A model generated the notes under the pieces. That model saw only the letters and a list, made by a program, of their open reading frames with translations. It did not search any database and was not told the DNA's origin. A stretch of DNA of 64,000 nt from Enterobacter asburiae (GTDB lineage Bacteria; Pseudomonadota; Gammaproteobacteria; Enterobacterales; Enterobacteriaceae). The stretch covers positions 30,233 to 94,232 of the forward strand of contig NZ_JAKCMV010000041.1 of NCBI RefSeq assembly GCF_021440515.1, in the 5' to 3' direction. A program made the position numbers and the translations under genes. Below are positions 35,842 to 44,342 of this stretch, one piece after another. The stretch's first letter is position 1. Each line of letters begins with the position of its first letter.

Positions 35842-38631
35842 ATGAAAAAAAAAGGAATTATTGCTCTCTCAGTCCGCTCTAAAAAATCGGCGCTGGCATG
35901 CAGTATTGCCGGGGTGCTGGGCGGCGCTTTCAGCATTCCTGCGAGTGCAGATATAGACAGCTGCAACGTGAGTGAGGCAGGAAAAGCGACCTGCACCTCT
36001 TCGCTGGGGGCGACCGATGCGAAAACTATTTTCGATCTCTGGAATGTCGTCCTGATTGAATCCAGCAAAGACGTTATCAATTTGTCAGCCGAAGATCTGG
36101 GCACGATTGCGAACAGCGAGGTGACGTTAAAATCGACCGACGGGGCGGGGATTTATCTCAACGGCAGCAGCGCGGTTCTGACCGGAAAGGTGGGGATAGA
36201 AACGTCAGGAAACGGTATTTATCTTGCGCAGTCTTATCTTTCGCAGCCGCTCGGCTCGAGCCTGACGGTAGGGGATAATCTGAACGTCTATGCCGAAAAG
36301 GGCATGGGCGTTGCGGCGGAGATAACCAACCATATTGACGGTAACCGTATTACCGTGGGCGAAAACGCGGTCATCCGTACGGCGGGCGATGCGTTCGGTA
36401 AGTTTACGGATCGTTCTGATACCGGTTACGGCGTCTACGCCGGCGCGTCTTACTTTGATTTGACCTCCTCCCGCAATCGCTCTTTTTTCACCTGGTCAGC
36501 CAGCGTCACGCTGGGGCACAACGCCTGGGTTGAAACCCTAGGCGAAAATGCGCACGGCGTCTATGCCAATAAAACCGGCCTGGTGGATACGGGGGATATC
36601 ACCGTTCAGACCTGGGGCAAGGGAGCCTCTGGACTGGTCGCAGAAGATGGGTATAAAGCTCCGCGTCCTGCCATGTCACCCATGCAGGCGGCAATGGGTG
36701 TGAGCGAATCCTTTCCCTCCGAAGAAATCGAAATCGATCGTTACGGAGGGTTAACGCATTTCGACGGTGGACGTATCTATCTGAACCGTGACGTCAACGT
36801 GCAGGTCAATGGTGAAGAGAGCTACGCCATGTTTGCCTCCGGGCATTTGGCTTATATCGGCTCCGGATATCTCGACGGTCCGCAAAGTGAAGGCGTTTAT
36901 CAGGTTAAAGGCGACATGTTAACCGAACGCGAGGGGACGATTGACCTGCGTATGAGCCAGGGCTCGGTGTTCTCCGGTATGGCTGACTCTACGCAGCTGA
37001 ACGCGGACGGCCAGCTAAACACCACGGATAATGGCTACATCTACCTGAACATGAAGGGTGACACTAGCCTGTGGGATATGACCAGCAGCTCGGTAGTCAC
37101 GCGTATGGATCTGAACGATGCCCGCCTGACCTATCGCGCGCCGGTTAGCGCAGGATCCTTTTCTCCTGCCTACCTGACGGTGGTGGAGAACTATTCAGGC
37201 AACAACGGTCTGCTGACGCTCAATACCGTGCTGGGTGGCGATGACTCTCTGACTGACCAGCTTCACGTCCTGGGCGACGTTGAAGCGGGCAATACGCGGG
37301 TGAGCATTAACAACATCGGCGGTAAGGGCGCGCTGACCCAGGAAGGGATTGAAATCGTGACCGTAGGCGGGGAATCCATTGGTACCTTCACCAAAGCCAG
37401 CCGTATTGTCGCGGGTGCCTATGATTATGACGTGGTGCGTAAAGGAGAGAACTGGTATCTGATGAGCGCGGTGACGCCGGTGGTGCCACCGGATCCTGAA
37501 CCCCCGGTCGATCCTGTCCCACCCGATCCGGTTGACCCAGTGCCACCAACCGATCCAGTGCCGCCAACTGACCCGGTACCACCAACCGATCCGGTGCCAC
37601 CGCCTGGACCGGACCCCGTGCCGCCGCCGAAAACACCTAAGCCCGAGCCCGTGGTCCGGCCGGAATCGGGTGCCTATATTGCCAACCATGCGGCGGCCAA
37701 CGGCATTTTCGTGATGCGTCTGCACGACAGGCTTGGCGAAACGCAGTACACGGATGCGCTGACCGGGGAAAAGAAAGTGACCAGCCTGTGGCTGCGTCAG
37801 GTGGGCGGACATAACGTCTTCCACAGCGCCGGACAGCTGACCACCCAAAGCAATCGCTATGTCGCGCAGCTGGGCGGCGATATTGCGCAGTGGTCGTCGG
37901 ACGGAAAGGATCGCTGGCATCTTGGCGTAATGGGCGGTTATGCCAATAACCAAAGCAACACCCGCTCGCGCTGGAACCACTATAAGGCCGACGGCACGTT
38001 AAGCGGCTACAGCGCGGGTATTTACAGCACATGGTATGCGGACAACGAAAACAAGGAAGGGCTGTACACCGACAGCTGGCTCATTTACAGCTGGTTCAAT
38101 AACCACGTGAAAGGGGATGAATTACCGGCAGAGCGCTACAAATCCCGCGGGTTTACGGCGTCGGTAGAGGCCGGATGGACGGAACATATGGGCGCCTTCT
38201 ACGGTAGCAAAGGCACGTTGAATAATTGGTACCTTCAGCCAAAAGCCCAGGCTATCTGGATGGGCGTTCGCAGCCGCGCGCACACCGAAGATAACGGTTC
38301 GAACATCTCGTTTGGCGGTGACGGTAACGTGCAGACGCGACTGGGGCTGCGAGCCTATATTAACGGGCACCACAAGATCGACGAAGGCAAGCGCCGGGAG
38401 TTTGAGCCATTTATTGAGGCAAACTGGCTGCATAACACGAAAGCCTTCTCGGTCACCCTGGACGACCACACCATCAGCCAGCAGGGGGCGCGCAACATCG
38501 GGGAACTTAAAACCGGCGTAGAAGCGAAGCTGGGCGACCGTCTGAATATGTGGGGGAATATCTCCGTCCAGATGGGCGGAAAAGGCTATCACGATGCGCA
38601 GGCCATGTACGGGATCAAATATCAGTTCTGA
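35842..38631 (+). CDS. Autotransporter (type Va) with Pro-rich linker
   Basis: A 929-residue secreted surface protein. The signal peptide MKKKGIIALSVRSKKSALAC ends near IPASADI. A beta-helical passenger spans about residues 37-545 with repeated strand-turn patterns (VGENAVIRTAGDAFGK, VTLGHNAWVETLGENAHGVYA). A Pro/Val/Asp repeat linker follows (about 548-612, repeated PVPPTD units). The autotransporter barrel starts at about 650 and ends at Phe (YGIKYQF). The passenger has no serine-protease motif, so an adhesin or biofilm role is more likely than enzyme activity. GGAGG precedes the ATG at 5 bases. A terminator lies just after. Confidence 0.9.
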   Translation: MKKKGIIALSVRSKKSALACSIAGVLGGAFSIPASADIDSCNVSEAGKATCTSSLGATDAKTIFDLWNVVLIESSKDVINLSAEDLGTIANSEVTLKSTDGAGIYLNGSSAVLTGKVGIETSGNGIYLAQSYLSQPLGSSLTVGDNLNVYAEKGMGVAAEITNHIDGNRITVGENAVIRTAGDAFGKFTDRSDTGYGVYAGASYFDLTSSRNRSFFTWSASVTLGHNAWVETLGENAHGVYANKTGLVDTGDITVQTWGKGASGLVAEDGYKAPRPAMSPMQAAMGVSESFPSEEIEIDRYGGLTHFDGGRIYLNRDVNVQVNGEESYAMFASGHLAYIGSGYLDGPQSEGVYQVKGDMLTEREGTIDLRMSQGSVFSGMADSTQLNADGQLNTTDNGYIYLNMKGDTSLWDMTSSSVVTRMDLNDARLTYRAPVSAGSFSPAYLTVVENYSGNNGLLTLNTVLGGDDSLTDQLHVLGDVEAGNTRVSINNIGGKGALTQEGIEIVTVGGESIGTFTKASRIVAGAYDYDVVRKGENWYLMSAVTPVVPPDPEPPVDPVPPDPVDPVPPTDPVPPTDPVPPTDPVPPPGPDPVPPPKTPKPEPVVRPESGAYIANHAAANGIFVMRLHDRLGETQYTDALTGEKKVTSLWLRQVGGHNVFHSAGQLTTQSNRYVAQLGGDIAQWSSDGKDRWHLGVMGGYANNQSNTRSRWNHYKADGTLSGYSAGIYSTWYADNENKEGLYTDSWLIYSWFNNHVKGDELPAERYKSRGFTASVEAGWTEHMGAFYGSKGTLNNWYLQPKAQAIWMGVRSRAHTEDNGSNISFGGDGNVQTRLGLRAYINGHHKIDEGKRREFEPFIEANWLHNTKAFSVTLDDHTISQQGARNIGELKTGVEAKLGDRLNMWGNISVQMGGKGYHDAQAMYGIKYQF

Positions 38632-38670
38632 TCTGCGATTTAAGGGGAGTTAGTCATCCCTGTACCTGAA

Positions 38671-38701
38671 CGCCATCACGTGAGTTGATGGCGTTTTTTT
38701 T
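38671..38701. terminator. Bidirectional terminator after the autotransporter
   Basis: CGCCATCA, 7-base loop, TGATGGCG, then eight T's. It ends both the autotransporter and the convergent regulator, whose stop codon overlaps the T-run. Confidence 0.92.
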
Positions 38702-39326
38702 ACAGACCCATGATCGCGCCGCAGGTTAAAAGTTCATTAATATTGCTGACGCCTAATTTCGCAAACAGACGACTGCGTTGGGCATAAACGGCCTGGGGGG
38801 AAATAGCCAGCGCGGTGGCAATCTCCGACACGCTATGCTCGGCGATAATTAACCGTAGCAGCGTCTTATCTTCTGGCGCCAGGCTGCGGGTGTGATTGTG
38901 CAGCGTTTCCAGACTCGCTCCGTATTCGGTGATCATTATCCGGAATAGCGTTTTTTTTATAAAGTTGAGATCCGGTTTACAGGGCAGGAAATTGATTTGC
39001 GAGGTAAACGAACATCCTCCGGTGGAAAGGAAAAATACGTTATAAAACGTTACCGTGGACTTGCTTTCTGATAACAGGTTATGGAATTGACGAAAGCTGT
39101 CTCTTTCGATTACCAGACAGTGTTCACTATTTTTTGACAGTTTTCCGATATCAAGTTCATCCGGCGTGTTAAAGGTTTTGATATCGCATAATTTCCCGGT
39201 CTTGTGAAAAATCATCGGCTGAAGATTGTTAACGAGATACGTCATTCCGAGATTCAGGTAATTATTCTTACAAATAATTAACAGCGACAGGGCGGGTGGA
39301 GAAGGATGAGAGAGTGACGTGTTCAT
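38700..39326 (-). CDS. LuxR-type regulator with degenerate receiver, copy 1
   Basis: A 208-residue protein from the ATG at 39326 (AGGAGC just upstream); the frame is open for 18 more codons. The N-terminal 140 residues look like a receiver fold without the Asp phosphorylation pocket (LSLLIICKNNYLNLGMTYLV). The C-terminal LuxR-type helix-turn-helix is about residues 145-205 (LAPEDKTLLRLIIAEHSVSEIATAL, then QAVYAQRSRLFAKLGVSNINELL). It shares the rare recognition-helix string YAQRSRL with the regulator at 39713-40348, so the two are paralogues. It is convergent with the autotransporter and likely regulates it or fimbriae; that is inference. Confidence 0.75.
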   Translation of the reverse strand: MNTSLSHPSPPALSLLIICKNNYLNLGMTYLVNNLQPMIFHKTGKLCDIKTFNTPDELDIGKLSKNSEHCLVIERDSFRQFHNLLSESKSTVTFYNVFFLSTGGCSFTSQINFLPCKPDLNFIKKTLFRIMITEYGASLETLHNHTRSLAPEDKTLLRLIIAEHSVSEIATALAISPQAVYAQRSRLFAKLGVSNINELLTCGAIMGL

Positions 39327-39712
39327 AACGGGCTCCTGAATTAATTTGGCACAAAATATCAGCCTTCTTAGGTGTGTCAAATCGTGTCCAGACTGTCTTA
39401 TTCAGGTAACTGACCCGTTTATAGAACTCTTTTCGTAAAATATCGTCATGCATAATTTATCTACACAGCATTACACACGTAGTCAATATTTTAACGCACT
39501 GTTGAAGTGCAGTTTAATTACCGCATCATGCAATATCAGTCATACTCTTCACTGTTAGGGTAAAGTTCTTATCTTTTATAGGGTTGGAAGATATAAAAGA
39601 ATGAGCCCGTCTTCGGACAAAAATTTACGTTTATAAAACGGAATGTCATTAATTCGCCGTCACAATATGGTGGGATGGTCGCATCTGAAATGGTTATCGT
39701 GCTGACCTTGCG
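39327..39712. promoter_or_regulatory. AT-rich gap between the two LuxR-type genes
   Basis: About 386 AT-rich bases with no credible gene. It should include the promoter of copy 1. Confidence 0.4.
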
Positions 39713-40348
39713 CTAGCCACAGCCTAGCTGCGTGTAGAGTTCTTGTAAACTTTTAACACCGACTTTACGGTACAGGCGAGATCGCTGCGCATAGATTTGT
39801 TTGATATTCATCTTCAGCACTTTCGCCATCATCGGTGGCTGAAATCCGTTCATGATTAAGCTCAATAATAACGCTTCATCATGGCTTAAATACTGGTGTA
39901 TTTGTTGTACGGAGGGCATCTGACCGGATAAAGCGCGTCGTGTAATTTCAAGCAGGCAGGCGCACGTTTCGTCTAACCTTGCGTGACTGTGCAAAAAAAG
40001 AGGCGCCTCTTTACTGTAGCTGTGAATTTTCGAGATAAAGGTGACGCCATCAAATAACGCGAGGACCGTTTCTGCCGAACGGTCTTTTTTCTTGCCGACG
40101 CAGAGCCTCGGGTCGAAATCCGTAATCAGGATATTCCCTTTATCCTTAGAGATTTTTCTGGCGTCAAGTTCATCAATATTATTCACGCGTATAACATCAT
40201 AAAACCGTGAGTTTTCACTCAGAAGCCTTGGTGAGATGGATGCAACAAGCGCTTTTAATCCATAAAAGAGATAGTGGTTCTGCGTGATAATCGCAATAGT
40301 GCTATTTCCTACGGGAGTCGGGTTTTTATTATTTTTACAGTCGTACAT
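39713..40348 (-). CDS. LuxR-type regulator with degenerate receiver, copy 2
   Basis: A 211-residue paralogue of the neighbouring regulator. The N-terminal receiver-like domain (STIAIITQNHYLFYGLKALVASI) has ITDFDPR where a phospho-Asp could lie but lacks the acidic pair. The C-terminal helix-turn-helix is YLSHDEALLLSLIMNGFQPPMMAKVL followed by KQIYAQRSRLYRKVGVKSLQEL (about residues 150-208). AAGGTAG precedes the ATG at 40348. A Lys/Asp-rich insert (VGKKKDRSAE) is unlike copy 1. Tandem duplicated regulators next to an adhesin gene suggest a switch for surface structures. Confidence 0.75.
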   Translation of the reverse strand: MYDCKNNKNPTPVGNSTIAIITQNHYLFYGLKALVASISPRLLSENSRFYDVIRVNNIDELDARKISKDKGNILITDFDPRLCVGKKKDRSAETVLALFDGVTFISKIHSYSKEAPLFLHSHARLDETCACLLEITRRALSGQMPSVQQIHQYLSHDEALLLSLIMNGFQPPMMAKVLKMNIKQIYAQRSRLYRKVGVKSLQELYTQLGCG

Positions 40349-40892
40349 GATCGCTACCTTCCTGGTACTAAAAGGACTGCCAATGCGCTGTTAATGTTGT
40401 TATATGCAATGCTGCGCGCCATTAATCATGGTGCCGTGATGTGTGTAATAATTATGGTGTTTTTCAAATGAAAGTAAACGCATTGGAAAAGACTTGTTAT
40501 ATTTTCAGATTATATTTTTGTTTTTCACAATAAAGCGCGAGGCTTTATTTAAGAGAGTTTATTGATTGTAGAAATAAGCGCGGTAGTAGATTTTGCTTAA
40601 GCGAGTCAAATGTCTCTTCAGTAGCCTTTAGTCCTGAGGGGTAGGGATTCTGCGGCAGGTTTTTCTGAATGTTTCTTGGTTGTGAATGATATGTGTAAAA
40701 GGTTAATTTAAGATTTTACTTGAGCAAAACCAGGAATTTTCCAGCGATTTGGCTGGAGAGGAAGCACCCATTTTCTGAAAGCGGGGGGCCAGGGCTGGAA
40801 CAACGTTATGCATTGTGGGCAGACAACGCCGTGGCGCTCACTTTTTAGAGTGGTATAACTGTTAGCAGGCTTAGCGAAGAGGGGAGTTAACC
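40349..40892. other. AT-rich intergenic region with a hairpin
   Basis: 544 bases without a supported gene. AATAAAGC-GCGAG-GCTTTATT at 40529-40549 is a perfect 8-bp hairpin with a T-rich end, terminator-like on the plus strand although no plus-strand gene lies before it. That makes a short untranslated RNA ending there conceivable. Confidence 0.4.
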
Positions 40893-41783
40893 ATGTCTGA
40901 CTATCCAGCCATCGCGCTGATTGGGCCCGGCGCCATCGGGACGACCATCGCCGCAGTGCTGCATGATGCCGGGCGCACGCCGCTGCTGTGCGGGCGCACC
41001 GCGCACCCGGAACTGCGCCTGCGCCACGATGACGGTGAAATTGTGGTGCCTGGGCCGGTATTAACCGATCCAGGCGTCGTTAAGCGCCCGGTCGATCTGG
41101 TTTTTGTGGCGGTGAAAACCACACAGAACGCCGACAGTGCCGGGTGGCTGCGCGCCCTGTGCGATGAAAATACCGTGGTCTGCGCCCTGCAAAACGGCGT
41201 GGAGCAGAAAGCCCAGCTTGAGCCGTGGGTCAACGGCGCGACGGTGCTGCCGTCGGTGGTCTGGTTCCCGGCCCAGCGCGAGCCGGACGCGTCCGTGTGG
41301 CTGCGCGCTAAACCGCGTCTGACGCTGCCGGACGTGCCGCAGGCAGCAAGCGTCGTCGAGGCGCTTCAGGGCACTCGCTGTACGGTTGAGCTATCGACAG
41401 ATTTCACCACCGTCGCCTGGCGCAAGCTGCTGCAAAACGCGGTCGCCGGGCTGATGGTGCTCGCTAACCGACGCGCCGGGATGTTCCGCCGGGACGATAT
41501 CAGCGAACTGGCGCTGGCCTACCTGCGCGAGGGGCTTGCGGTTGCGCGCGCCGAAGGGGCGAAGCTGGATGATGCGGTAGCGCAGGAGATCCTGGCGAAC
41601 TTCCAGCGCGCACCCGCTGATTTAGGCACGTCGATCCTCGCCGACCGTCAGGCCGACCGCCCGATGGAGTGGGATATCCGCAATGGCGTGATCCAGCGCT
41701 ACGGCCGCGCGCACGGCATTGCGGTGCCCATCAGCGACGTGGTGGTGCCGCTGCTGGCGGCGGGGAGTGAGGGGCCGGGCTAA
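40893..41783 (+). CDS. PanE/ApbA-like ketopantoate-reductase-family oxidoreductase
   Basis: A 296-residue NADP-dependent reductase. The N-terminal dinucleotide motif ALIGPGAIGTTIA (G-P-G-A-I-G), catalytic Lys in AWRKLLQNAVAG (about residues 175-186) and the helical C-terminal domain fit 2-dehydropantoate 2-reductase. It is a second, diverged family member; true panE usually lies elsewhere, so its substrate may be another 2-keto acid. GAGGGGAG precedes the ATG. Its GC-rich codon use contrasts with the AT-rich flanks. Confidence 0.82.
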   Translation: MSDYPAIALIGPGAIGTTIAAVLHDAGRTPLLCGRTAHPELRLRHDDGEIVVPGPVLTDPGVVKRPVDLVFVAVKTTQNADSAGWLRALCDENTVVCALQNGVEQKAQLEPWVNGATVLPSVVWFPAQREPDASVWLRAKPRLTLPDVPQAASVVEALQGTRCTVELSTDFTTVAWRKLLQNAVAGLMVLANRRAGMFRRDDISELALAYLREGLAVARAEGAKLDDAVAQEILANFQRAPADLGTSILADRQADRPMEWDIRNGVIQRYGRAHGIAVPISDVVVPLLAAGSEGPG

Positions 41784-42214
41784 TGCCGAAAGCAGTTTAA
41801 AAATGTGGGGCGGTGCGGATGAAAATCTGGCATCAATTCCCTACAAATGGCGCTTGCATCTTTGTCCCATGCTTCCAGAAGGGAAACATTATTGGGTGGG
41901 GTGTGAGTTGACTACGTGGGACCTTCAGCGGCTCCACGTTTTTAACATGTTCGTCGTAATAGAATCCGTTTATTAAGCGCTACCAATTTAGGCGGTGGTC
42001 ACAAGATAAAGGAGTGGATGGTATGGCCGTGGCGCCTTCAGGAATGTTTGGTGAGAGGGGAAGGAGCAGATGATGGTTTACTTACAACCGTATTTGGATT
42101 TATATGAAAAATATGCCCTGTTTGTGCCAGTAGCGGACATTTGATCATACGTGATGTGTCGGATTTCATATACACTACAAATGATTATCACCTTCCTGCA
42201 TTAAGGAGAATGGC
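41784..42214. other. Gap between the PanE-like and molybdate-binding genes
   Basis: About 430 bases with no recognisable long gene. A short open frame with a good Shine-Dalgarno sequence lies at 42070-42144. CCACG/CGTGG arms near 41917-41939 may form a hairpin. The region should hold the promoter of the molybdate-binding gene, but I see no full ModE box there. Confidence 0.4.
42070..42144 (+). CDS. Possible 24-residue small protein or leader peptide
   Basis: ATGATG at 42070-42075 is preceded by AAGGAG (42061-42066), and the frame reads MMVYLQPYLDLYEKYALFVP before VADI and a stop. The aromatic, slightly amphipathic peptide ends about 70 bases before the molybdate-binding gene, where a leader peptide would lie. 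There is no other support. Confidence 0.3.
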   Translation: MMVYLQPYLDLYEKYALFVPVADI

Positions 42215-42646
42215 ATGTCAGTTTCTGCACGTAATCAATTGTCCGGCACAGTATCCGCAGTCCATTCCGGCTCCGTTAACGATGAAATTGAAATTTCCCT
42301 TAATGAAGGAGGAACTCTTGTTTCTGTGGTAACCAGTAACAGTAGAATCAGGCTCGGTCTGGAGCAAGGAAAAGAGGTCGTTGCGCTGATTAAAGCCCCA
42401 TGGATTATTCTTGCTTCTGAGGATAACAAATTATTGTTTTCAGCCCGTAACCAGTTTTCTGGCCAGGTCACCTCACTTGAAAAAGGCGCAGTAAACGCAA
42501 CCGTTCATATTCTGACAGATGACGGCTCAATTCTTACCGCTGTCATTACGAACGAAAGCATGAAGGAGATGAATATCAGCGAAGGCAAGAGAGTTATTGC
42601 CCTGATTAAAGCTTCTTCTGTGCTGCTTGCGGTGAAAAAAACCTAA
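42215..42646 (+). CDS. Two-domain molybdate-binding (Mop/TOBE, ModG-like) protein
   Basis: A 143-residue protein of two tandem Mop domains, each starting with the signature SARNQ(L/F)SG (residues 4-11 and about 75-82) and ending with VALIKAPWIILA and IALIKASSVLLA. Di-Mop proteins such as ModG bind molybdate or tungstate in the cytoplasm for storage or homeostasis. AAGGAG lies 6 bases before the ATG. It is convergent with a gene preceded by a ModE operator, which strengthens a molybdate theme. It is not the modABC transport locus. Confidence 0.9.
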   Translation: MSVSARNQLSGTVSAVHSGSVNDEIEISLNEGGTLVSVVTSNSRIRLGLEQGKEVVALIKAPWIILASEDNKLLFSARNQFSGQVTSLEKGAVNATVHILTDDGSILTAVITNESMKEMNISEGKRVIALIKASSVLLAVKKT

Positions 42647-42695
42647 AAAAATAAACGAGATAAATTGCTACACAGGACGTTTCATGGCAAGCGTC

Positions 42696-42986
42696 CTAAT
42701 TCAAGCCACCAGAATATCCAATGTTAAAATAGTGTAAAAATTTATCCGTTCTGAATTCCAGAAAAAATTCTGCCATGATCTCCCTGTCAAGATTGTACTT
42801 TCTCGTCAGTCTTCCCGCTTCAAGAGCTGCGACGCTTTTCTCCCCTGTTTTCTGTTCCAGCTGATAGCAATAGCCGATTACAAACCCACGTATATAGTCA
42901 TTACAAAATTTCCCAGGCATCGTTTCAGAACAGGGACCAGTCATGTTCACACCCTTCATCAAGCCTTTTCCAAAATGATTATTCAT
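42696..42986 (-). CDS. YghW-like (DUF2623) small protein under a ModE box
   Basis: A 96-residue protein. MNNHFGKGLMKG, YIRGFVIGY, EAGRLTRKYNLD and the aromatic C terminus match E. coli YghW as I remember it (95 residues, DUF2623). It has four Cys/Met-rich positions but no known motif. GGGGGA supplies the ribosome-binding site. A perfect 14-bp-arm ModE palindrome begins 10 bases before the start and borders the Shine-Dalgarno sequence. Function is unknown; control by molybdate is strongly suggested by the operator. Confidence 0.78.
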   Translation of the reverse strand: MNNHFGKGLMKGVNMTGPCSETMPGKFCNDYIRGFVIGYCYQLEQKTGEKSVAALEAGRLTRKYNLDREIMAEFFLEFRTDKFLHYFNIGYSGGLN

Positions 42987-42995
42987 ACCATCCCC

Positions 42996-43029
42996 CCAAT
43001 CGTTATATAATAAACTATATAACGATTGG
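42996..43029. promoter_or_regulatory. ModE operator 1
   Basis: CCAATCGTTATATA, six bases, TATATAACGATTGG: a perfect inverted repeat with 14-bp arms. The core CGTTATATA-N6-TATATAACG is the known ModE recognition pattern. It lies directly upstream of the YghW-like gene. Confidence 0.92.
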
Positions 43030-43170
43030 TTTTTTTTTTGAAGTACCCCGTAAGAACTTCCCCAGCAATGTTGCTTTAGAATTACCCTGGAGACTTAACG
43101 AACACACACATTGAAAGGTGTCCTGAGCAATACTGATAAGGGACGAAGCGAAGCGTCTCTTGTAGCAGTG

Positions 43171-43674
43171 TCAGGCTCCTATAGGTAGATATCCTTGCCA
43201 CTCCGGAAGATCCCGACATCCTGTTTCACAGGGTGTCAGATGAATAAACAATTCTCCGACCTTTTCAAGCAACAGGCAGTCGTCAACTTCTTTTAAATTG
43301 TCCTTATGCTGTTGATCGACATCGCAGAGGAGCGTCTGCAACGCTTTATCTTTAGCCTGGCGGGCATTTTCGGCGACGAACAGATCGTATTCATGCAGTT
43401 CGGCAAGTGTATCCGGCCTGTAACCGCCCGCATTGACGAAAAATAATCTCTGCGTGGTTTGGGGAGGCTCCGGAGAAAGAGAGACCGAAAACCCGTCGGC
43501 CCAGGTAACACGGCTATAACCATCAATATGAATTTTATCACTATCGCCAAACCATGCTTCACGCAACGCTGGCCATGCATCCTCAGGAGCGCTTGCTGCA
43601 ACAAACTGAATGTCATGCACTTCGATATTTGATTTACCGGCGTTACCGCCGACATAAAACATATACAAATTCAT
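43171..43674 (-). CDS. DUF1543-domain protein under a ModE box
   Basis: A 167-residue soluble protein. MNLYMFYVGGNAGKSNIEVHDIQFV is the opening of DUF1543, a family of unknown function; a second similar half follows (LFFVNAGGYRPDTLAELHEYDLFVAENARQAKDKAL), suggesting an internal duplication of a beta-alpha unit. AGAGGGA precedes the ATG. A ModE operator lies 24 bases upstream. It points the same way as the YghW-like gene, 184 bases away, but each has its own operator. Confidence 0.82.
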   Translation of the reverse strand: MNLYMFYVGGNAGKSNIEVHDIQFVAASAPEDAWPALREAWFGDSDKIHIDGYSRVTWADGFSVSLSPEPPQTTQRLFFVNAGGYRPDTLAELHEYDLFVAENARQAKDKALQTLLCDVDQQHKDNLKEVDDCLLLEKVGELFIHLTPCETGCRDLPEWQGYLPIGA

Positions 43675-43697
43675 ACATCCCTCTGGATTATTAATTT

Positions 43698-43721
43698 CGC
43701 TATATATTTAACTATATAACG
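43698..43721. promoter_or_regulatory. ModE operator 2
   Basis: CGCTATATA-N6-TATATAACG, embedded in flanking TT/AA symmetry, matches the ModE consensus with one arm change (C for T). It lies 24 bases before the DUF1543 gene. Confidence 0.9.
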
Positions 43722-43848
43722 AATTGGGCTACAACTGTGCGACAGGTTTTGATGACGATAAATTCAAAATTCTGGTATGAGGGTTGGCGCTCAGAATTAT
43801 CATTTTTATCGGCATACCGGTGGTATGGTGGCAGAAGCGAGCCATCGG

Positions 43849-44061
43849 CTATAAAGGGTTGATGGGTGAACGACTGGTGATGGTTCCTCTACCGACGCCT
43901 CCACTGGCTTTCCCAGTTAGTGCTACGCTGGTGCTGGCTGCGACCGTGACACTCACTTGTCGATGGTCTGCTTTGATATCAGAAGACGAATCGCAAGGTA
44001 ATAAAAGCTCACTTGAAATTCCGTTCTTCGCTCCTACCAGACACCCACCAACCAACTTCAT
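43849..44061 (-). CDS. Possible 70-residue Ser/Gly-rich small protein
   Basis: An unrecognised frame starting MKLVGGCLVGAKNGISSELL and ending in SRSPINPL. It is Ser/Thr/Gly-rich with two Cys. AAGGAAGG lies just before the ATG, and a 14-bp hairpin (44074-44109) sits directly upstream in its leader. The ribosome-binding site favours a real gene; the composition is unusual and no family is recognised. The opposite strand is open too but has no ribosome-binding site. Confidence 0.35.
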   Translation of the reverse strand: MKLVGGCLVGAKNGISSELLLPCDSSSDIKADHRQVSVTVAASTSVALTGKASGGVGRGTITSRSPINPL

Positions 44062-44073
44062 ACCTTCCTTAAC

Positions 44074-44109
44074 GCCGAAATTCTGCTCTTAACACAGCAG
44101 AATTTCGGC
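44074..44109. other. 14-bp perfect hairpin in the leader of the small ORF
   Basis: GCCGAAATTCTGCT, loop CTTAACAC, then the exact complement. There is no T-run on either side. On the minus strand it ends 12 bases before the ATG of the possible small gene, where it could control translation. Confidence 0.6.
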
Positions 44110-44235
44110 CTCCCATTACCCGCCTTAATGCGCCGTTATGTAAGGCGCTTTCACAAACTCAGCCATCAGCCAGTTCAAAGGGATCCGCAGATTTAGAAAG
44201 GCGCAGGTTTGCGAGGCGTCTTCCAGAACGGCACT

Positions 44236-44330
44236 GCCGGGTGGCGGCTACGCCTTACCCGGCCTACAAAAACAAATACCCAACACAGCGATACGAACCG
44301 TAGGCCCGTGCAAGCGCAGCGCCGCCGGGC
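44236..44330. repeat. Pair of opposed REP-like units
   Basis: GCCGGGTGGCGG...TTACCCGGC (44236-44263) and an inverted partner ending GCCGCCGGGC (44300-44330) lie downstream of budR, a typical BIME position. Confidence 0.75.
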
Positions 44331-44342
44331 ACAGCCGCACCA

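Noticed and set aside
42140..42214. Third ModE site before the molybdate-binding gene
   Set aside because: CATATACAC near 42168 resembles only half a site and has no symmetric partner at the right spacing.
43784..44092. Plus-strand 102-codon frame
   Set aside because: It lacks a Shine-Dalgarno sequence; the minus-strand frame at 43849-44061 has one and is the better candidate.
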